Assembly (NCBI GenBank): GCA_030374765.1
Contig: JARGXX010000095.1
Span: 2,480,001 to 2,544,000 of the forward strand
Origin: Agarophyton chilense
Lineage: Eukaryota > Rhodophyta > Florideophyceae > Gracilariales > Gracilariaceae
Direction: 5' to 3'
Length of the DNA stretch: 64,000 nucleotides
Below the pieces are notes generated by a model. That model saw only the letters and a program-made list of their open reading frames with translations, did not search any database and was not told the origin of the DNA. The position numbers were made by a program, and so were the translations under genes. Shown here in pieces: positions 8,450 to 17,152 of this stretch (positions within the stretch are counted from its first letter, which is position 1; every line of letters starts with the position of its first letter).

Positions 8450-10354
8450 TCAAAGACCCATGCGCACGGCACTTGTGAGAATCGTCTCCTCCGCACCAGT
8501 CTCGTAGCGCGCAGCAAACGCCGTAAACTGCAATCCGTCCGTGAGCGAGTCAATACGCAGCGCCCGTCGATACTTGGGACTATTCACCAACATAATACGT
8601 CTGTCACACGACGCCATTGAGCAGTACTTCTTCATCATCATCGCCTTTCCTCTGTACTGTACGATGTGACCTGGCGTGGCGCAACTGTTGCGTTGGTCAC
8701 ACAGCACGCGTGCGTACATGTGCTTCTTGTACAAAAGTTGGTGCGCGTGCATGTGTTGCAGCAAGTGCGCGCCGATGCAGATGGCCGGGCGATCATCCTC
8801 CACTTGCTCTGGGATGAGCGAGGACGGTAGCTGGATAGATGCCACATCAATGGTCTCCGAAACACACCAGCTGGTGGCTTCCGCCTCGCCTTCTTCGCCT
8901 TCGCCCTCTTCTTGACGTGCAGAAGTATTAGCGTCGGCCTCCTCTGCACCAGAACTTTCCTCAGAGTCGCTCTCACCGTCGGTCTGCTCTTCCTCCGCGC
9001 CCTGCTCCTCTCCCTCCGCGCCCTGTTCCTCTTCCTCCGCGCCCTGCTCCTCTTCTTCCTGCTCGCCGAGGGAGCTCAACGAAGCGCACTGCTCGCCAGC
9101 CGAACAGTCGGCGGCAGACTCACAGCCCGGGCGCCTGGTCAAGCAAACGCAACCTTCCCTGCCCAAGCACTGCACAAAGCGCTCGGCGTCAGCAAGCACG
9201 CAAAAGCGTTGCTCCGTGCAGTCGGAGCTGGTGGAGCACGGCTCAAAGTTGAGCGCGGAGCCGGGTTCGGCGCTGGTGTCGGTCTGCTCGGCAGCGTCCT
9301 CGGTGGTTCCGGCACCGACTGGCACGGTGGGCGGCTGCTCGGCGTCCTGCTCGGCGTCCTGCTCGGCGTCCTGCTCGGCGTCCTGCTCGGCGTCCTGCTC
9401 GGCGTCCTGCTCGGCGTCCTGCTCGGCGTCCTGCTCAGCGTCTTGCTCAGCGTCTTGCTCAGCGTCCTCCTCGGGCTGTTCGGCCGGCGTAGTGGGTGGC
9501 TCAGTGGTCGGCGGCTCAGTAGCCGGCGGCTCAGTGGCCGGCGGCTCAGTGGCCGGCGGCTCAGTGGCCGGCGGCTCAGTGGCCGGCGGCTCGGCAATGG
9601 TGGGCAAGCTGCCTTGCGAGGCAGTCTCAGACAGGCATTCGAAGTTTGCGCTACAAACCTCTCCCGGGTCACAGTCGTCGGTGGAGCCACAAAACGGCTG
9701 GTCATTAATACAAAAGCAGCCATTAGCGCCAAAGCACTCGACAGAGTCATCGCTGTCATCGATGAGCTTGCACTCGCGCCCACCGCTACAGTCCTCGCTG
9801 GCGCGGCAGGTGTCGTAATTGAGGCCCGCCTGGCGTGCGCTCGGGGCGTCGGCGGCAGCAGAAGCATCATCATCAACAGCAGCAGCAGCAGCAGCAGCAG
9901 CGTTGGATTCGGCGGCGGCGGCGTCGAAGCGACACAGGCCGTCGCGACACAGCTCGCCGGGCGAGCAGTCGTCGTCGTCAGCGCAAAACGGCTGTGGGGC
10001 GAGACACGAGCACGACACAGCGGCAGACACAGCGTCCGCACAGGCAACGACGTTAGCATCAGTGACGACCACACACACGCGATCGGCCTCACACTCTTCG
10101 TCCAACGCGCATGGGGCACCGTTAAGCCCCTGGCGTAGCACGGCGCCTACAGCGGCTTGAGCGGCTTGAGGGACTGCAGGCGCGACGGCGTGGATGACCG
10201 GGCGGCGCATCGCAGCCGCCAGACGCAGCGCGCGCAGCGCGGCGGGCGGCACGGCGGGCGGCACGGCGGGCGGAGCGGCGGGCATGGCGGGCACGGCGGG
10301 CACGGCGGCTAGCACGGCGGCCAGCGCGGCGACGAGCAGCGCGAGGCGTGTCAT
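8450..10354 (-). CDS. Secreted cysteine-rich repeat protein with low-complexity linkers and a conserved-looking C-terminal domain
   Basis: The 634-residue product begins with a strong signal-peptide-like sequence (MTRLALLVAALAAVLAAVPA). ATG 10354 is chosen because this hydrophobic start follows it directly; the frame upstream starts only with GTG and encodes a Pro run. After an Ala/Pro region come three copies of a cysteine module (about residues 77-142, 177-241 and 367-430). Each has the pattern L-N-x3-C-x5-D/E-C, R-x-C, then C-x-C, then D-C-x2-G-E-x-C. They are separated by a poly-Ala/Asp stretch, a PPATE repeat, an eleven-fold DAEQ repeat and an E/Q/G-rich stretch. The last ~115 residues are not repetitive: they are rich in His, Tyr, Met and Cys (HMHAHQLLYKKHMYARVLC, then SLTDGLQFTAFAARYET) and look like a folded domain, which I cannot name. 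Role is likely extracellular matrix or cell-surface; this is inference from the secretion signal and disulfide-type modules. Confidence 0.7.
   Translation of the reverse strand: MTRLALLVAALAAVLAAVPAVPAMPAAPPAVPPAVPPAALRALRLAAAMRRPVIHAVAPAVPQAAQAAVGAVLRQGLNGAPCALDEECEADRVCVVVTDANVVACADAVSAAVSCSCLAPQPFCADDDDCSPGELCRDGLCRFDAAAAESNAAAAAAAAVDDDASAAADAPSARQAGLNYDTCRASEDCSGGRECKLIDDSDDSVECFGANGCFCINDQPFCGSTDDCDPGEVCSANFECLSETASQGSLPTIAEPPATEPPATEPPATEPPATEPPATEPPTTEPPTTPAEQPEEDAEQDAEQDAEQDAEQDAEQDAEQDAEQDAEQDAEQDAEQDAEQPPTVPVGAGTTEDAAEQTDTSAEPGSALNFEPCSTSSDCTEQRFCVLADAERFVQCLGREGCVCLTRRPGCESAADCSAGEQCASLSSLGEQEEEEQGAEEEEQGAEGEEQGAEEEQTDGESDSEESSGAEEADANTSARQEEGEGEEGEAEATSWCVSETIDVASIQLPSSLIPEQVEDDRPAICIGAHLLQHMHAHQLLYKKHMYARVLCDQRNSCATPGHIVQYRGKAMMMKKYCSMASCDRRIMLVNSPKYRRALRIDSLTDGLQFTAFAARYETGAEETILTSAVRMGL
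9335..9466 (-). repeat. 12-bp minisatellite encoding DAEQ repeats
   Basis: Eleven consecutive 12-bp units (ctgctcggcgtc on the plus strand) encode eleven DAEQ tetrapeptides in the linker between cysteine modules 2 and 3. The units are nearly identical, with changes only in the last few, so copy number is probably variable between individuals. Confidence 0.9.
9493..9594 (-). repeat. 15-bp minisatellite encoding PPATE/PPTTE repeats
   Basis: About seven 15-bp units (ggctcagtggccggc type on the plus strand) encode the Pro-Pro-Ala/Thr-Thr-Glu repeat in the same linker of the cysteine-rich protein. The period is a multiple of three, so changes in copy number keep the frame open. Confidence 0.85.
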
Positions 10355-10486
10355 GACGGGAGGGGGGGGGGGTGTAGTGCAGCAAGGAAAGGCACAGCCA
10401 CGCACAGAGCGGCAAGAAGACGAGACGGGCGTACGTAAGCTTCGTACGGTTCGACCAAGCGCGATCTCACGCGGCGCGACGCGACG

Positions 10487-10494
10487 CTAAATAG
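10487..10494 (-). promoter_or_regulatory. possible TATA-like element of the cysteine-rich gene
   Basis: CTATTTAG on the minus strand is the only AT-rich octamer in a very GC-rich stretch, about 135 bp upstream of the chosen ATG. Its isolation and distance fit a core promoter, but there is no other support. Confidence 0.25.
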
Positions 10495-10890
10495 CGCGGA
10501 GCACAAGCGGCGGCGGGGAGGGGGGAGCGCAGCGCACACGCGCCAGACGACGGCGGGGGCCGCGGCGGGGGCCGCGGCGCAATGCTGCCACAGCAGCCAA
10601 GCCGCACAACAAGCACCCACGGCGGGCGGTGGAGGCAGCAGCCGGCGTGGGGGGGAGGGTGAGGGGGAAGGCGGTAGGGGGGGAGCGGAAGAAAGGCGTA
10701 GAACGCGGCGCGTGCGCATCGTGAGCGCATGACTTGGACGCGCACGACGTGAACCACACAAACCGAAGCACAGCGCGCACGCGCGAGGTTGAGCTCTCAC
10801 ACCAAGACACGGCGCTTGCGCGCGCGCCACGTCTGGCGCGTGTCCACGGAGACTGCCCGACCACGTGGCACCGCTGGCAGTGTAAATTCT

Positions 10891-10921
<31 letters not shown>
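10891..10921 (+). repeat. G31 homopolymer tract
   Basis: Thirty-one consecutive G residues, followed after one A by five more. It lies about 540 bp upstream of the ATG of the cysteine-rich gene. Such a tract can fold into G-quadruplexes, and its length is likely to vary between cells or be misread by sequencing. Confidence 0.95.
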
Positions 10922-10922
<1 letters not shown>

Positions 10923-10962
10923 GGGGGCCGTGCCGCGCGCACGCAAGCCAACGGCCGCGCAG

Positions 10963-11034
10963 CGCAGCGCGGCACGGCGACGCAGCGCGGAACGGCGACG
11001 CAGCGCGGCACGGCGACGCAGCGCGACGCGGCGA
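10963..11034 (+). repeat. 18-bp tandem repeat, four units
   Basis: Four consecutive 18-bp units of the type cgcagcgcggcacggcga, with one to three differences between units. They are located directly after the G tract in the intergenic region. Confidence 0.85.
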
Positions 11035-11112
11035 CGCAAGCGGGGCCCGAGCGCGGCGGGGGGCGCGGAACAGCGCGCGGCAGCGCGTGACAGGGCGACG
11101 ACGCAAAGGCGC

Positions 11113-11220
11113 ACGGTGGGGGGGGAAGGGAGAGGGGAGGGAGAGGGGAGGGAGAGAGGGGAGGGAGAGGGGGACACACACGCAAGCGGAGGAGGAGGAG
11201 GAGGAGGAGGAGGCGGGCGG
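11113..11220 (+). repeat. polypurine tract with GGA trinucleotide run
   Basis: A run of almost pure G/A (gggagagggga units), interrupted by acacacac, then about eight GGA triplets. Mirror-like purine tracts of this kind can form triplex DNA. It lies about 140-250 bp past the stop of the zinc-finger gene. Confidence 0.85.
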
Positions 11221-11362
11221 GCGCATGTGCGCAAGCGCGCGCGCGCACGCGTGGCGGGGCGCGTCGTGCACCGCCGAAATGCTCCTACAGTGTCTAGAAA
11301 GTAGCACACACCAGTGGGGCGTTCGTTTACAGACAAAAAGGCGACGCGCGCCGCGCACGCGT

Positions 11363-11750
11363 CTACAGCGCGCGTACGCTACGCTCGTCGCGTGCGGCCG
11401 TAATGGGCGCGCCGCCGCGCGCCAGTCCCTCGTCCACCTCGCCCTGCGTGTACAGCTCGCCCTCGCCGCAGAGCGCGAACGCGTCATCGTCGTCGCCATC
11501 GCCATCGTCGTCCTTGTCGTTGTCGACGACTACGCCCACGGCGGCCGCAGCGCCCACGCCGCCGTCGCCCGCGCTCACGTGCGACACGCAGTCGCCCAGC
11601 ACGTCGCAGCCGCGCTTGCGCGCGCCGTAGTGCAGCGCGTGTGCCAGCGCGTCAGGCGACGCGCCCAGGGCGCCGTACCCTACCAGAATGCGCTTCACCT
11701 CCTCCGACGCCGCGCTGCTCGGACTGGACGGTGCCCCATGTTGCTGCTCT

Positions 11751-11783
<33 letters not shown>

Positions 11784-13252
11784 CGCTGCTGTTGCGCGGA
11801 CGGCTCAGCGCTGTTGCCGCCGGCTGCGCCCGCTGCCGCCAGCGTGGCCTTCATCATTACTGTGCGCTCCGCGCGCCCCGCTGCTTCGTTTGGGGCCGCG
11901 TGCCCGTCGTGTGCGTTGTGACGCTCGTCGCCCACGCTTTCCAGCTTCACCTGCTGGCGCCCTACGCCGCCCGCCCCCGCGTACGCGTACGACGACGACG
12001 TCGCCCCCAGCGCGTGTAGCTCTTGCTGTTGGAACTGTGGTGGTACTGCTGGTGCTGGAGCTTGCTGTAGTAGTAGTAGTTGTTGCTGTTGTTGTTGTTG
12101 TTGCTGCTGCTCGTAGCGACGGTAACCGAGCTCCGCTGCGCCGTCGCCGTACGCGGGCAGCTGCAGCGCAGGCAGCACGCCGTGCGAATACGCCGTGCCC
12201 GCCAACGGCGCGTGCTGCGTCGTTTGTGTGGCGGCAGTCCAGCGCATCTCCTCCCCTCCTGCTCCACCACCACCACCCTCACGCCCGCGTTTCTCGGCGC
12301 GCGCGCAGTCACGCGATTGCTGTAGCGCGTTGTGCGCGCCAAATGCGCCCCATTGCGGACGCACCATGACGTGCGAGTGACGCAACGAGCCGTCGACGGG
12401 TCGCACGTTGGTGGTATTCAGTAGCACGCGGCACGCGCGCGACGCCGCCCCGCTCGCGTCGCCACAGTCGTCCGCGCCGCCGTCGGACAGCGGACGAAGC
12501 AAGGGCTGCGGCCACGCGGCGGCTGCGGCCGCAGCCGCCGCGGCAGCCGCAGCCGCAGCCGCGCTGGCGCTGGTGGGGCCGCCGCCGCCACCGCCGCCGG
12601 TGCTGCCGGCCGACAGCTGGTGGTGCAGACTGTGGTACGACGGCAGCGGCGGCGGAGGAGGTGGCGGCGGTGGTGGTGGTGGTGGTGGTGGTGGAGGCGC
12701 GTCTGCGCGCGTACGCGGCTGCGCGTACGCTGGCGATAGTGCGTGGAACGACTGCGGCGCGAGTGTGGTTGTGGGCGTCGGTAGCGTACTATACGTCGAC
12801 GCGTGCGACAGCGAAACGGCAGACAGATACGGCGACGCAGTCTGCGACAGCGAGTGCGAGTGCGATTGCAATTGCGGCGGCGGCGACATCTGCGGCGCAA
12901 ACGGCTGCGGCGGCTGCAGCTGCGGCGGCGCGGCAGCAGCGGAAGCAGCCGCAGCGGCGGCGGCGGCGGCGGCGGCGGCGCGGGCGGCGGCGGCGGGCGG
13001 CGGAGGCGGCTGCGGGGGCGGATTGGCCAGACCGGCGTTGCGACGGTCACAACGCCCCTCGTGGAAGTTGATGCTGGACAACCACTTGTACGAACGGCCA
13101 CAGCCGGCGTAGCGACAGATGTAGGGCGTCTCGCCCGTGTGCAGACGCGCGTGGATGAGCATGTTGGAGCGCTTGGTGAAGGAGCGGCCGCATTGCGGAC
13201 ACGGGTGCAGCACCTTGGGCTTGTGGATGCGGGCGTGGGCGCGGCGCTGCAT
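11363..13252 (-). CDS. C2H2/C2HC zinc-finger protein with poly-Ala, poly-Pro and poly-Gln tracts
   Basis: The 629-residue product opens with a basic segment and two adjacent zinc fingers. Finger 1 is C18-x2-C21-x12-H34-x3-H38, followed by a TGETPY linker, the standard TGEKP-type linker of DNA-binding fingers. Finger 2 is C46-x4-C51-x12-H64-x3-C68, so its last ligand is Cys instead of His. The rest is low complexity: long Ala runs, a Pro run of about 17, several Gln runs and Gly runs, as in many transcription regulators. A nuclear sequence-specific regulator is the simplest reading. ATG 13252 is chosen because the fingers start 17 residues later; the frame continues 182 codons upstream without ATG-proximal similarity. 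It is read in the same direction as the cysteine-rich gene and divergently from the gene at 13876. Acidic residues near the C-terminus (DNDKDDDGDGDDDD) could be an activation region. Confidence 0.75.
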
Positions 13253-13875
13253 GGCGGCGGGGGGGGAATGCGGGGGGGATGGTGGGGGGATGGGAGATGG
13301 GGGGGATGGGGGGGGAGATGGGAGCGATGGGAAATGGGAGCGATGGGAGATGGGAGAAGGGTGTGGGTGGAGGAGGGAAACAGGATGCTGCAGCCAGACG
13401 GCGGGGGGGCATTTATCGGTATCGCGCGCGAGGCCAAGCAGCCCACGACGACGCACGCGGCACTCGCCACGAAAAAAAGGAAAACACCCCAAGGAAAAAA
13501 AAAAGACATAATATACAAAGCGGCGCCGCGCGCGCACAACCGCCACCCTGCTGCGGCTGCTGCGGCTGCTGCGGCTGCTGCGGCTGCTGCGCGAGTGCGT
13601 ATCGTACACGCGTGACGGCGCCGCGTGACCGTCGCGCTGTTTGGCAAGCGCCCCGCGCGCCCCAAATTCCGCCGCACACGCCCAACACGCTGACGAAACG
13701 CTTGCGTCAGTCTCCTCACGCGCCACGCGCCGCGAGCCGCGCGCGTGTGCGTCCGCACCTGTACAGGTGTGCAGGTGTGCAGGTGTGCAGGTGTACACAA
13801 CTGAACCCGTGGACCCGTGGACCCGTGGACCCGTGGGCGGGGCGCCAACACGGCGCGGCCAACACGACGTCGGGC
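13253..13875. other. divergent promoter region with short tandem repeats
   Basis: This 620-bp spacer separates the divergent zinc-finger gene and the gene at 13876 and should contain both promoters. It holds GGGGATGGGAGATGGG-type repeats (13260-13370), five CTGCTGCGG units (13550-13590), four AGGTGTGC units (about 13765-13797) and four GGACCCGTG units (about 13806-13835). Confidence 0.5.
13508..13516 (-). promoter_or_regulatory. possible TATA-like element of the zinc-finger gene
   Basis: GTATATTAT on the minus strand stands out in GC-rich surroundings, about 255 bp upstream of the chosen ATG of the zinc-finger gene. Position and isolation fit a core promoter; nothing else supports it. Confidence 0.3.
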
Positions 13876-13942
13876 ATGGCGACGACGACGACGACGGCGG
13901 CGGGCATGGCGACGACGACGGCGACGACGGCGGCGGGCATGG

Positions 13943-13974
<32 letters not shown>

Positions 13975-14010
13975 GCGGGCATGGCGACGACGACGGCGAC
14001 GACGGCGGCG
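13871..14010 (+). repeat. GCGACGACG-type minisatellite
   Basis: Blocks of (GACGACGGC)n separated by GGCGGGCATGGC, repeated four times with variable internal length. It encodes the Ala/Thr repeats at the start of the gene at 13876 and places an in-frame ATG in each block. Confidence 0.8.
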
Positions 14011-14919
14011 GCGGCGCGCGGCGAAGGCGCCGTGCGATGGCGCACGCTGCCGGCGCGCGAATTGGGCGAGACGCGCTACGTTCGCGCGCGCGACACGGCC
14101 AACTGGCCCGTGCAAATCCGCATGGCGCGCGGCGTGGCCGACGCGCCCACCACCGAGTACGTGGCCGTGGTCAACGGCACGCAGCGCCATCGCCTCGCGC
14201 TGTGCGCGCGCGGCGATTGGCGCGTCACCTTGAGCTCGCCGCCCGTCTGGCTCACCGTCGAGCTTCGTCGTGAAGATGTCGTCGTCGCCGTCGCCGGCCT
14301 CGTCGTCGCCCCGCCCCCGCCCCCGCCCCCGCCCCCGCCCCCGCCGCAGCAGCAGCAGCAGCAGCAGCAGCCTGCGTCCGCGCCGCCGTCGGCCGCGCTC
14401 TGTCCGACGCGCGCGGCCGCCGCTACGAGCACGCGCGCCGTGCGCTTCGCGTGGCCACACCACGTGCCGCACGCCACGCGCGCAGAGGTACGCAGCCCAT
14501 TCTTCGCGCCAATCGCGCTGTCGCGCGGCGCCGAAATGTGGCACGCGGTAGCAAACGTGCCACAGGGTCACATCACCTTCTGCTTTGCGCTCGCCACGCG
14601 CGACGCAACCCCGCCACACGCGCTCCCGCTCACCGCGCTGGGCTGGGACGTGGCGGCCGCCACCTCGGACTGCGAGTTGGTTACATGGCCGGTGCAACTT
14701 TTCGTACCGCCGTGCGCGCCGCGCGCCGCCGCGTCGCTGGCGCGCCGGTTGCTGCGCCGCGTCGCACTTGGATTCATTGCGGTTTGCGTTGCCTCGCTGC
14801 TTCGCCGCCGTGCTCGTCGTCCGCACCTGTTGCGTCTGCGCGATGGTGCCGAGCGCGCGCGCGCCCCCGACTGCAATGCTGCCGTCGCCCTGCGCTACGC
14901 CCAGTCGCAGTCCACCTGA
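13876..14919 (+). CDS. unrecognised protein with N-terminal Ala/Thr repeats and possible C-terminal membrane segment
   Basis: Product of 347 residues from ATG 13876. The first ~45 residues are imperfect MATTTATTAAG repeats encoded by a GCGACGACG minisatellite, so the true start could be any of several in-frame ATGs there. A non-repetitive segment follows (RWRTLPARELGETRYVRARD, then NWPVQIRMARG, TEYVAVVNGTQRHRLALC and WRVTLSSPP), which looks like a folded, beta-rich domain. Then come a Pro run and a Gln run. A second ordered part (VRFAWPHHVPHATRAEV, MWHAVANVPQGHITFCFAL, LPLTALGWDVAAATSDCELVTWP) resembles the first in tone: both carry an aromatic-rich core and a Trp-Pro-Val motif. Near the C-terminus LGFIAVCVASLL, flanked by Arg clusters, could be a short membrane anchor. 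I do not recognise the family. The very high GC content means that long frames occur by chance, hence moderate confidence. Confidence 0.45.
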
Positions 14920-16217
14920 CCACCGCCGCAGCACACAACGTAAATGCGTCAACCGCGTGCACTGTGCACACCACGGTGACATGTACCAACGGTAGCACGC
15001 CACACCCAATTACATCCACCTCTCTCCAATGAGTATCACACTGCCTGCCAAGTACCCCGCCGCTGTACGCCATATTTCGCTACGTCCCCAGCCTCAATTC
15101 CTCCCATGTCTGTGTAAACGTCATATTCTTCTTCAAGTAGTTAGGGCACACAACGCGGGTGCTTACAACCCAAGGGGACACAAGTAGTAGATATGCTCTC
15201 GAGAGTACCAGCACAGAATATGGCAAACAAGACAAGTAAAAAAAAACGCAGAAACAAGGGGTGTAATAGGTAAAGATTGCGAATGATAAAATCATCAATA
15301 TATATATATATGTGGTACGCAAAGACAAAGGCATACAGATGTGATGCGATAAAATAAAACGTGTAATGGCCTACACCACCATGTTAAAACTGAATGTATA
15401 CATGGCAAACGTTCTCTAAAATAGTCTTTTTTTTTCTGACGCCTGCATACTAAAAACTAAGTTTGTAATATATTCGTACATTGTGAACTGTAAAAGCCTT
15501 GATACGGCATGCGCCACAACATAAGACTCTATCTTTGTGAAAAGCGCTTTTAACGCTTTTAAGTGCTTAAAACGCTTTAATATACTTTCAATCAGTTAAA
15601 CCCCCCTACAATGATACAAAAAGCCAAACAGAGCTTCAGATAGCTCTCAAAAGATAACTTTCGGCTGCGAAACGGTTTAACTTAAGTACAGACTATGATA
15701 AGAATTTGAATGGTGCAGAGATGGCTGAAAAGTTTGAAGAAAGGTGTACACGTGGTTAGGAATTTTGTTTTTTAATGACGCTGACTGCTTTTATCTTCGA
15801 ACCGGAACGATGATTTTTTTTTATTCGCTAGAATATATCTCAAAATTTGAAACGATTTGCAAGACTGAAAATTCCAGTACTTTAACACAATATCAAAAAA
15901 GCACTGAACGTTACTTAGTCTTTGACGAATGAAAAATGGTCGAAGAAGGTGAGCCCCGCCTTGTATCACGCATTTTTCTTATAATGAGATAGATATAAAA
16001 AAACACCTTCAAGAAGGTTTCATTTCATATCCTTCTCTCAAGCTGCGAGAAATATATCCACGATGGTAGGCGAAGCAGCAATGATCGCACATATAAAAAC
16101 AACCGGGTCACCAGTCATGCTTCTTAGTAAGATTAAGAAACACTTGACAGTGAAACTCAATCTTTCGGCAGAGATCACTTTTATACTTCGGTTCCCACGA
16201 CTCAAGCGCCATTGAGA
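14920..16217. other. AT-rich boundary region between gene island and retroelements
   Basis: Base composition falls abruptly after about 15.0 kb. No gene is supported. The region contains a TA dinucleotide run near 15297-15311 and a cluster of imperfect AAAACGCTTT/AAGCGCTTTT repeats at 15538-15582, which can pair with one another. The right part (up to 16217) should contain the 3' LTR of element D if it survives, but I could not match it to a second copy. Confidence 0.4.
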
Positions 16218-16242
16218 CCATTTTCTTCTTTTCTTCTCCTTC
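16218..16242 (-). other. putative polypurine tract of element D
   Basis: A continuous purine run on the minus strand (GGAAGGAGAAGAAAAGAAGA and on) lies where the polypurine primer of plus-strand synthesis is expected: between the internal region of minus-strand element D and its 3' LTR. The antisense frame starts just inside it, as in element B. Confidence 0.4.
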
Positions 16243-16295
16243 CACGAGCGTTCCGCCATTTCACTCTCCCAAACCTACGGTCAAGATCGTATTCA

Positions 16296-16781
16296 ATGGA
16301 CGAGGAGAACAATAAGGACAACTCCTTTACGCCAATAACCCCAAAGGTGTATTTTTCAGTATTCCGTTTCTTGGGCTATCGTTCTGTGACCTTACTACAG
16401 AGTGTTGCAACAAAAGAAGCGTCGGTTGCGCTAGTCGCGAACTCGGAAGTTGCTCCTGTGAGAGAATTACCACCTGTGGTGTGGCCATTTTATAACCAGC
16501 TTGTTGGTCGCCAACCTACTTTAGACGCCTCTATCCTTCGCCTGGCGCCATGGTTCTACGCGACTGGGGTGTTTAAAGATGCGCTGTTGAATATGTACAC
16601 TGATGGAAGCGGAATCTCTACGGGAGATATCCTGGTTCCTGCAAACAGTTCGTGGGATTGGAGGAACTGTGTGGCCTTTCCATTTCATACGATAAGTCGC
16701 CGCGGAAGCGAATCTATAGCTTCCGCACATGCGCCGTTGGTCCTCCATCTTCATCAATTGCACCGCCGAGCTTCTTTTTAA
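16296..16781 (+). pseudogene. Antisense accessory frame of element D (fragment)
   Basis: A 161-codon ATG-initiated frame on the strand opposite to the pol of element D. It is related to the 608-residue antisense protein of element B. Around 16509-16680 it shows L-D-x-S, then the block APWF, then DAL, then G-I-x-T-G-D-I and an S-W-D-W-R-N-C-V-A-F-P segment; B has L-D-N, APWF, DAL, G-I-P-E-H-A-I and D-D-W-A-S-H-I-A-L-P at equal spacing. The frame then breaks; weaker coding-like sequence continues to about 17.0 kb. The N-terminal part is Ser/Thr/Pro-containing and not conserved. Function unknown. It is probably truncated and inactive. Confidence 0.6.
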
Positions 16782-17152
16782 AGCCTCATCTTCGATGTGC
16801 ATGGCTCTGATTTCAGGCTGTACCGCACCCAGGATGAATTGGGATTTCTCGACCGTCTAGCGGGTTTGGAAACATTCCCGTGATGGTACATTTTTCTTGT
16901 GCCCCAGAATGTCATTTTGCTGGATCTTGCCGAATATTTGGGGTTAATGTTGCTTCATACAACGGTTTGGGTAATCAATTCATCCTAAAAGGGAGTTGTG
17001 CGCCAACATTAAGACAAGTGCGTGTCTTCGTTTAGAAAGGGTCGCCTTACTGTTCACTAACCATGTTCTCCGAGGTTAGTGGTACAAAATAATCTAGCGG
17101 GGGCTTCTCAGTGTCGTCAGCGACGCGAAATGTGTCCCATTCAGCATCCGAT

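Larger units (their letters stand above)
10355..11362. other. GC-rich intergenic region between two tandem minus-strand genes
   Basis: This kilobase holds the 3' end of the zinc-finger gene and the promoter of the cysteine-rich gene. It is dominated by simple repeats: G runs, a G31 tract, four 18-bp units, and a long purine tract followed by a GGA run. Large open frames cross it on both strands only because the DNA is so GC-rich; their products are Arg/Pro/Ala repeats with no domain, and they are left out. Confidence 0.6.

Noticed and set aside
8912-10138. 408-codon plus-strand frame opposite the cysteine-rich gene
   Set aside because: It consists of translated minisatellites (GVLLGVLL repeats) and lacks a plausible domain; the minus-strand frame has a signal peptide and ordered cysteine modules.
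10351-11505. 384-codon minus-strand frame and several overlapping frames on both strands around 10.4-11.5 kb
   Set aside because: Composed of simple-sequence translations (poly-Pro, poly-Arg, poly-Ser) over intergenic repeats, with no family signature.
12418-15009. 863-codon minus-strand frame overlapping the zinc-finger and 13876 genes
   Set aside because: Its product is Arg/His/Pro repeats and it is the shifted shadow of the zinc-finger frame; no ATG-proximal domain. High GC content leaves stop codons rare in all frames.
15538-15582. Repeated AAAACGCTTT sequences as a small RNA or CRISPR-like array
   Set aside because: Repeats are short, irregular and without constant spacers; the genome is eukaryotic.
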